Under the pieces are notes generated by a model. The model was not told the origin of the DNA and did no database searches. It saw only the letters and a list, made by a program, of their open reading frames with translations. Position numbers and translations under genes: made by a program. 10,036 bases of DNA, from assembly GCA_964355675.1 (NCBI GenBank), contig CAYHEC010000061.1, forward strand, positions 1-10,036, written 5' to 3'. Origin of the DNA: CAMBDS01 sp964355675. Its GTDB lineage: Bacteria > Electryoneota > AABM5-125-24 > Hatepunaeales > Hatepunaeaceae. The first letter of the stretch is position 1; every line of letters starts with the position of its first letter. Of this stretch, positions 6,145 to 10,036 are shown piece by piece.

Positions 6145-6160
6145 TTGAGCACTTGACCAC
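6134..6160 (+). repeat. 8-bp tandem repeat CACTTGAG/CACTTGAC
   Basis: Three units of 8 bp (6134-6141, 6142-6149, 6150-6157) plus CAC. The run closes the first 121-bp unit, restarts at 6255 in the second and continues on the far side of the N gap, so part of the gap is probably this repeat. Confidence 0.8.
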
Positions 6161-6265
6161 AGCGTCTTCGTGGCGTCGCATGTCTCGTGCGACGCGTTAC
6201 AAGGCACACGGCTGTCACACGGGACGTGTGACAGCACACTAATCCATCACCTGTCACTTGAGCAC
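6159..6265 (+). repeat. 121-bp tandem repeat unit, copy 2, cut by the gap
   Basis: Nearly identical to 6038-6144 and contiguous with it as a tandem unit. It stops at the N run exactly at the start of its CACTTGAG section, so further copies may be hidden in the gap. The perfect similarity implies recent duplication or homogenisation. Confidence 0.9.
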
Positions 6266-6365
6266 NNNNNNNNNNNNNNNNNNNNNNNNNNNNNNNNNNN
6301 NNNNNNNNNNNNNNNNNNNNNNNNNNNNNNNNNNNNNNNNNNNNNNNNNNNNNNNNNNNNNNNNN
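6266..6365. other. Assembly gap of 100 N
   Basis: Exactly 100 unknown bases, the conventional placeholder for a scaffold gap of unknown size. Both flanks are the same 8-bp repeat, so the assembly most likely broke in the tandem array. The start of the CPBP gene may lie inside it. Confidence 0.97.
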
Positions 6366-6394
6366 TTGACCACTTGACCACTTACCCACTTATA
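6366..6394 (+). repeat. 8-bp tandem repeat continued after the gap, running into a coding sequence
   Basis: Units CACTTGAC (6371-6378), CACTTACC (6379-6386) and CACTTATA (6387-6394) continue the repeat of 6134-6160 with growing divergence. From the TTG at 6374 they are in frame with the CPBP protease, so the repeat may encode or overlap its first residues. Confidence 0.7.
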
Positions 6395-7018
6395 CTCCTT
6401 GCCGCCATCGGCTGGTTCGTCCTCTTTTCTCCCTGGACGGCTGGTCTGGTCAATTTTTGGGGCGGAATGGCGGTTGCGGCTGGCATTTTGATGATCTCAA
6501 GCCTCATTGTTGGCAGGCGCGAGCGACGCGAGGCGGCTTTCCCGCGCTGGTCGTTCGATGAGGCTTTCGAGTTCCGGCCTTCGCATATCTGGATTGGGCT
6601 TGTAGCGGCGGCGGCGTTGTACGGTGTGTTCTTCCTTGGCGACAGGATTTCAAGCCTGTTGTTCGATTTTGCCAAGCCACAGATTGCTGGTATTTACGGC
6701 ACGAAATCGCAGGCGACGGGATGGGTGATCGGAGCATTGCTTCTGTTGTGGATCGGTCCGGCAGAGGAGATCTTCTGGCGGGGATTCGTTCAGCGCAGAA
6801 TGTCGCTCAAGCTTGGCGAATGGACGGGATTGGTCGTTGCCACGCTGATCTATACGCTGATCCATATTTGGTCGTTCAATTTCATGCTGATCATGGCGGC
6901 GCTGATTTGTGGGCTTTTTTGGGCTTTGATGTACAAATATTTCAGATCGGTCTGGCCCGGAATAATCTCTCATGCCGTTTGGGACGCGGTCATCTTTGTG
7001 GTTTTTCCGATAAACTGA
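6374..7018 (+). CDS. CPBP-family intramembrane metalloprotease (CAAX/Abi type), start uncertain
   Basis: From the TTG at 6374 the protein has 214 residues; the true start may be this TTG or lie within the N gap. It carries the three CPBP motifs: E131-E132-I-F-W-R136 (EExxxR) in GPAEEIFWRGFVQRRM, Y160-T-L-I-H164 (the FxxxH position, Tyr for Phe), and H200-A-V-W-D204 (HxxxN/D). These build the glutamate/histidine metal site of Rce1-like proteases in the membrane. Hydrophobic segments include about 4-20, 27-46, 66-86, 114-130, 152-168, 172-188 and 196-213. Family members cleave prenylated or peptide substrates, process bacteriocins or give self-immunity; the substrate here is unknown. The apparent ATG at 6170 is rejected because that reading passes through repeat and N. 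There is no obvious Shine-Dalgarno, as expected if the start is hidden. Its neighbour is the menA-like gene, separated by the repeat array. Confidence 0.8.
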   Translation: MTTYPLILLAAIGWFVLFSPWTAGLVNFWGGMAVAAGILMISSLIVGRRERREAAFPRWSFDEAFEFRPSHIWIGLVAAAALYGVFFLGDRISSLLFDFAKPQIAGIYGTKSQATGWVIGALLLLWIGPAEEIFWRGFVQRRMSLKLGEWTGLVVATLIYTLIHIWSFNFMLIMAALICGLFWALMYKYFRSVWPGIISHAVWDAVIFVVFPIN

Positions 7019-7088
7019 ACCGCAAGTACGGCAAGCGGTTACCGTTGTCGGAAAGGCTCAATTCAGACTGTCCGAGATTGTTGATTCT

Positions 7089-7142
7089 TGCGGCAGGGTG
7101 TCCCCGAGTTCTTTGAAATATTCCCATATAGGGTTAAATAAT
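7089..7142 (+). repeat. Long direct repeat, left copy
   Basis: About 54 bp match 9982-10036 with about six substitutions and one indel; the core GAGTTCTTTGAAATATTCC is identical. Both copies are preceded 20 or so bases upstream by CTGTCCGAGA (7068-7077; 9959-9968) and contain GCAGGGTGTCC, which also occurs as half of the hairpin at 7416-7449. This copy lies between the CPBP gene and the orphan T9SS tail. Confidence 0.8.
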
Positions 7143-7154
7143 ACTTGATTTATT

Positions 7155-7198
7155 AGAATTATTGTATTATATTGAAATAACAATAATATAACAATTCT
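7155..7198. repeat. AT-rich inverted repeat upstream of the orphan tail
   Basis: AGAATTATTGTATTAT (7155-7170) pairs with ATAATATAACAATTCT (7183-7198) over 14 of 16 positions around a 12-nt loop. It lies 18 nt before the ATG of the T9SS-tail fragment. The segment is far more AT-rich than the genes around it and includes TATAAT-like words, so it could hold a promoter or an element end. Confidence 0.6.
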
Positions 7199-7216
7199 AT
7201 AGATCAAGAGATCGCC

Positions 7217-7399
7217 ATGATTCGTCGAGAAAGTAATCAAGCAAGTTTGGCTGATGCACTGGTTCGCCGTGCCGGAAGCACAATTTCTACATTCGATAGA
7301 ATCGATCTTACCATCGATTGGAGTTCCGCTGGGTTATACATGGTGAAGATGCATGCAGAAAATTTCACGGACGTCCAGAAGTTGACCCTCGTGAAGTAG
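7217..7399 (+). pseudogene. Orphan T9SS C-terminal sorting-tail fragment
   Basis: The 60-residue reading ends IDWSSAGLYMVKMHAENF then TDVQKLTLVK, the terminal strands of a T9SS type sorting tail (compare VPAGVYLVRLQTG ... KKVVLIR of the 724-residue protein). The upstream half (PNPFN, IYDLxGR) and any cargo domain are absent; an in-frame stop lies at 7184-7186, 30 nt before the ATG. There is no signal peptide and no good Shine-Dalgarno (AAGAG at 7206-7210 is weak). The simplest reading is the 3' remnant of a larger gene truncated by deletion or by the AT-rich sequence upstream. Expression as a small protein is possible but would give a cytosolic peptide without an export signal. The tail identity is fairly clear; the pseudogene call is inference. 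Confidence 0.65.
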
Positions 7400-7415
7400 C
7401 ATCTTTGTTGGATTC

Positions 7416-7449
7416 TTCTGTCGCAAGGTGTCCGCACCCTGCGACAGAA
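7416..7449. repeat. Hairpin family 2, first copy (15-bp arms)
   Basis: Arms 7416-7430 and 7435-7449 pair with a single mismatch around loop TCCG. The core AAGGTGTCCGCACCCT parallels the hairpin at 7501-7532. It starts 17 nt past the stop of the orphan tail. Its half GGTGTCC also occurs in the direct repeats at 7089 and 9982. Confidence 0.8.
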
Positions 7450-7467
7450 CCTACTACGATAAAAGCA

Positions 7468-7490
7468 AGAGCGGCTTGAAAAGCCGCTCT
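7468..7490. repeat. Perfect hairpin between convergent genes
   Basis: AGAGCGGCTT (7468-7477) and AAGCCGCTCT (7481-7490) form a 10-bp stem with loop GAA. On the minus strand it is followed by TGCTTTTATC, a weak terminator-like tail that could back up the hairpin at 7501-7532 for the M1-peptidase transcript. Confidence 0.7.
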
Positions 7491-7500
7491 CCAAGAAAAG

Positions 7501-7532
7501 AATGCCTCAGGGTATCCGTACCCTGAGGCATT
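7501..7532 (-). terminator. Hairpin family 2, second copy; probable terminator of the M1-peptidase gene
   Basis: Perfect 14-bp arms (7501-7514 and 7519-7532) enclose loop TCCG. On the minus strand the stem lies 36 nt past the M1-peptidase stop and is followed by CTTTTCTTGG, so intrinsic termination is plausible. Its core AGGGTATCCGTACCCT differs from the copy at 7416-7449 by a compensated pair next to the loop (A-T for G-C). Confidence 0.6.
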
Positions 7533-7567
7533 TGTAATGATACCGCTCATCTGCTCGCCATCTCTAC

Positions 7568-9817
7568 CTACCGCTTATCCCCTTCCGGAACTGCTGGCGC
7601 CTCCCAAATCATCGGACACTTGCCAGCCGCCGCCCAAGCTCCCTTGCGGACATTCGTTTCCCCTTCGAACATCAAGTAACTATACTTTCCATAATGGGGG
7701 ATTTTTCGCGTACCGCCGACAGGATTGGCGCCCGGCATCGATGCTGTATAAACGATGCACTTTTCAGCGCTTTGCGGATTCGGAAAGATCATCGTAGCGG
7801 TGAAGGGTCCGTTGCGGAATTCTTCAACTCGAAAACCAATTCCGGGTGGGGTAGGATCTTCTTCCTTCCATCTGGCAGGCTTGCCGGGAAGAAACTCCAT
7901 CCGACTCTTGTCCGGTGTGTACTTGGCCGTGACGCTGTTCTCATCCGGCGATCCGAACAGCCAAAGTGATTTCTTTGCCATCTCGGGCTTGAATTCGGCG
8001 TCGGTAATGACCGTCTGACCAGCAGTTTTTAGTCCTTCGGCCGCCTCCTTGTAACCGGCCGCTAAGACCCCCTTGGCAGGAACGACCAGAATGCCTTCTT
8101 TGTCACCGATGAAGGCGGCAAGGGTTAAAGGCGCTTCCTCTGGGTAGAGGACACGAAAGAGGTTGCATGCCGGATCAGCTCGAAGAAATTCGAGATACCC
8201 TGGCCCGGCAAGGCTGACTCTCTGCGGCGATTCCTGAATGAATACCGAGTAATCGAACTGTCCTTCATCAGAGACGCCGCGAATATTCAGCGAAAAAATA
8301 TAAGGTTTGGGGTCAACCGGTTCGGTGATAACGTCGAACTGAGCCATCCATGAGCCTTGATCGTGCACAACGGACGCATTTTCGATTTTAATGCTTGGTC
8401 TGCCTTTTCTGTCGAGCCATTCGGCGAAAAACCAATCGATTTTCTGTCCCAGTCGGCGTTCGAATAGCTGTCTCCACTGGAACCACGACATCGGTTTGCC
8501 AAGGTTTTCTTTATATGCTTGTTGAATGACCTTGATGAAAAGGGTAGTGTCTTCCTGATCATACATTGTTTTCAGCATGTGGAAGATCATCATCACTTTG
8601 CCGTAGCCAATGGCGCGGTCGGCCTGATTGGTGCGCCCGACGAATTCCTTTACCGGATAATCATTTTCAGCATTGACAAAATCGGCGTACTCGCGGAGCG
8701 TATTGTTGCGGTATTCAACGGCGGCGGCGCTGTCTCCGTCGGCTTTGTATTTGTAGTCGGCTAAATAGGTGGTAAGACCTTCGCACCAGTTACCTTCGCG
8801 ATAATCGACCTCGATGCCATTGCCGAACCAGTTGTGAAGGATTTCGTGGCCGAGGGATGTTTCCTTGATGAACGGAAGACGAATAACCTCTGAACCGAGT
8901 AGCGTCCAGCCCGGCATTCCGTAGCCTGAAGGAAGGAAGTTATCGACGACGGCAAACTTCGGGAAGGGATAAGGGCCAATTAAAGCGGAGTACATCGACA
9001 GAAATTTCTTGCAGGCTTCGAGGTAGCCATCAGCGAGATCAGCTTCAGCAGGGAGGAAATAGGTCGAGACGGTGACACCTTCGTGTTGAATTGATTTTAT
9101 CACAAAGGGACCGGCGGATAAATCTATGCCATTGGTGGGAAATTCGGCAGTATAAGTAACCTCGGTGAAATTCCCAACAGTTGTCGGCGCAGACGCTGAG
9201 CCGTTGGTGACGAAATTCCAGCCTTTGGGGACGCGTGCAGTAACTTTATACGGACAGGGCGCGTCGGGTAGTCGCGGATACCAAAGCGCGCCGCCTGAGA
9301 GGAAGATGCCTTCCTTACCGATTGTACCGTCAACTTCGAAGGCAATTTCTTCTCGGGAAAATTTACGGTTATCCGGTGGGGCATAAAGTTTGCCGGAGAA
9401 CTGGACTTCGACCAGCATCGCATCTCGATTTCGAAGCGCTTTCTTGGGGATTTGAGTGCTCCAGAACAGCGCCTTGGTCGAGTCCCATTTACCATAAACA
9501 CCATAATTATCAGACACTTCGGACTTGTCGTATTTGGCGTTACTATTTGGTTCGCATTCGATACCGTTGGCAGTGATCGATGTGACGCTGAATTCTTTGT
9601 TTAATAGAAAACCGACCGTCTTTGGGCCCTTGAGCGGCATAAACAATTTGGCGACGCCGCTGACGGTATGGGCAGATGTATCGAACTGGACGTTTAATTC
9701 GATCGACTCGGCTGGCCAACGAACGGTGGTCGCGTTGGCATCAACCGATAATGTCAAGATAATTGCCGTGGCGGCGGTAAGGGTGGCTATCAGAAGTCGC
9801 AAAGGGATTACTCGCAA
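7568..9817 (-). CDS. Secreted M1-like (gluzincin) metallopeptidase
   Basis: A 749-residue protein. The zinc site is H324-E325-I-L-H328 followed by NWFGN and the third ligand E346 in WCEGLTTYLADY; the spacing HEXXH-17-E is one shorter than the usual M1 18. Y405 in IGYGKVMMIFHML fits the M1 catalytic tyrosine. The usual GxMEN exopeptidase motif is replaced by G-Y-G-M-P-G-W (298-304), so N-terminal amine recognition may differ and aminopeptidase activity is not assured. Residues about 32-240 are the N-terminal beta-saddle domain, about 250-480 the thermolysin-like fold; the rest is a C-terminal extension I do not recognise. Residues 1-29 form a signal peptide cleaved near ANA. The start is a TTG at 9817 without a clear Shine-Dalgarno; TTG at 9802 is an alternative, and an in-frame TGA precedes both. 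There is no T9SS tail, so a periplasmic or lipid-free exported location is likely. Confidence 0.85.
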   Translation of the reverse strand: MRVIPLRLLIATLTAATAIILTLSVDANATTVRWPAESIELNVQFDTSAHTVSGVAKLFMPLKGPKTVGFLLNKEFSVTSITANGIECEPNSNAKYDKSEVSDNYGVYGKWDSTKALFWSTQIPKKALRNRDAMLVEVQFSGKLYAPPDNRKFSREEIAFEVDGTIGKEGIFLSGGALWYPRLPDAPCPYKVTARVPKGWNFVTNGSASAPTTVGNFTEVTYTAEFPTNGIDLSAGPFVIKSIQHEGVTVSTYFLPAEADLADGYLEACKKFLSMYSALIGPYPFPKFAVVDNFLPSGYGMPGWTLLGSEVIRLPFIKETSLGHEILHNWFGNGIEVDYREGNWCEGLTTYLADYKYKADGDSAAAVEYRNNTLREYADFVNAENDYPVKEFVGRTNQADRAIGYGKVMMIFHMLKTMYDQEDTTLFIKVIQQAYKENLGKPMSWFQWRQLFERRLGQKIDWFFAEWLDRKGRPSIKIENASVVHDQGSWMAQFDVITEPVDPKPYIFSLNIRGVSDEGQFDYSVFIQESPQRVSLAGPGYLEFLRADPACNLFRVLYPEEAPLTLAAFIGDKEGILVVPAKGVLAAGYKEAAEGLKTAGQTVITDAEFKPEMAKKSLWLFGSPDENSVTAKYTPDKSRMEFLPGKPARWKEEDPTPPGIGFRVEEFRNGPFTATMIFPNPQSAEKCIVYTASMPGANPVGGTRKIPHYGKYSYLMFEGETNVRKGAWAAAGKCPMIWEAPAVPEGDKR

Positions 9818-9861
9818 TTTAGATTGTGGTGTGAGCTTTCAATATAAGTCATAAGCGGCGG

Positions 9862-9925
9862 GTGAGCAAGTGAGCGAGTGCGAAAGTGCGAAAGTGCGAA
9901 AGTGAGAAAGTGAGAAAGTGTAAAG
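9862..9925. repeat. 8-bp tandem repeat upstream of the M1-peptidase gene
   Basis: Eight consecutive 8-bp units starting with GTG: GTGAGCAA, GTGAGCGA, three GTGCGAAA, two GTGAGAAA and GTGTAAAG. On the minus strand the units read CACTTNNN-like words (TTTCGCAC, TTGCTCAC), the same period and core as the CACTTGAG array at 6134-6394. It begins about 45 bp upstream of the peptidase start; 9926-9981 holds nothing else I can identify apart from a TTGGACAG/CTGTCCGA inverted pair. Confidence 0.85.
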
Positions 9926-9981
9926 AGTGAGGTTGGACAGTTAGGCGGAAAGAAGAGTCTGTCCGAGAATAAGAAAGTGTG

Positions 9982-10036
9982 TGTCGCAGGGTGTCCTCGA
10001 GTTCTTTGAAATATTCCTATTATAGGATTTAATAAT
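9982..10036 (+). repeat. Long direct repeat, right copy (cut by window edge)
   Basis: The match to 7089-7142 continues to the last base of the window, so the element probably extends further. It includes GCAGGGTGTCC and the identical core GAGTTCTTTGAAATATTCC, then a TCCTAT/ATAGGA inverted repeat at 10015-10027. The left copy is followed by a T9SS-tail fragment; what follows this one is outside the window. Confidence 0.8.

Noticed and set aside
5637..6181. Minus-strand frames overlapping the end of menA and the repeats
   Set aside because: Low-complexity, Cys/His/Arg-rich readings of the palindromes and of the antisense of a well-supported gene.
6038..6265. CRISPR-like array
   Set aside because: Only two long, directly adjacent units of 121 bp with no unique spacers and no cas genes; it is a tandem duplication.
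6170..6373. ATG-initiated N-terminal extension of the CPBP gene starting in the repeat unit
   Set aside because: The reading (MASHVSCDA...) is a translation of the hairpin repeat and passes through 100 N of unknown true length, so frame continuity is meaningless.
6721..7116. Plus-strand frame of 131 codons in another frame of the CPBP gene
   Set aside because: It overlaps the motif-bearing CPBP reading completely and has no recognisable content.

Overview
The window looks like part of a scaffold from an uncultured bacterium of the FCB superphylum (the Bacteroidetes / Zixibacteria / Electryoneota kind of lineage). The best evidence is a large secreted protein with a DUF4900-like N-terminus, a beta-helix middle and a C-terminal tail of type IX secretion (T9SS, 'PNPFN ... 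IYDLSGREV ... GVYLVRL') type, plus a second, orphan copy of such a tail. A run of exactly 100 N (6266-6365) is a standard scaffolding gap of unknown true length. Phylum assignment is inference; no RNA marker gene is present.

Layout. 1-1482 (minus): a long GTG-start gene running off the left edge, encoding a secreted seven-repeat (probably seven-bladed) beta-propeller followed by an Ig/PKD-like domain. 1586-1975 (minus): a small, very Trp-rich secreted protein with an excellent Shine-Dalgarno. 1976-2556: a gene-free stretch packed with hairpins, with a promoter-like sequence on the minus strand. 2557-4731 (minus): the 724-residue DUF4900/beta-helix/T9SS protein, whose 3' part contains four palindromes read in frame. 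4732-5078: divergent intergenic region with copies of dispersed palindromes. 5079-6020 (plus): a MenA-like UbiA-family prenyltransferase (menaquinone synthesis). 6038-6394: a tandem repeat of a 121-bp hairpin-bearing unit, interrupted by the N gap. About 6374-7018 (plus): a CPBP (CAAX-protease/bacteriocin-processing) membrane protease whose start is obscured by the gap. 7089-7216: a diverged direct repeat and an AT-rich inverted repeat, then 7217-7399 (plus), an orphan T9SS-tail fragment. 7416-7532: three consecutive hairpins. 7568-9817 (minus): a secreted M1-like metallopeptidase. 9818-10036: an 8-bp tandem repeat and the second copy of the direct repeat, cut by the right edge.

Functionally, most of the genes concern the cell envelope or exterior: three or four exported proteins, a membrane protease, and a respiratory-quinone enzyme. 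No tight operon is obvious; the 129- and 494-residue genes are co-directional and 103 bp apart, and could share a transcript.

The most unusual feature is the density of short palindromes in several families. In one family of five copies (2136-2890) the stem sequences differ but stay perfectly paired, and the 6-nt loop is conserved. Three of these five lie inside the 724-residue coding sequence, beside the T9SS tail. This recalls protein-inserted palindromic elements such as those of Rickettsia, but no transposase or RAYT gene is visible here.
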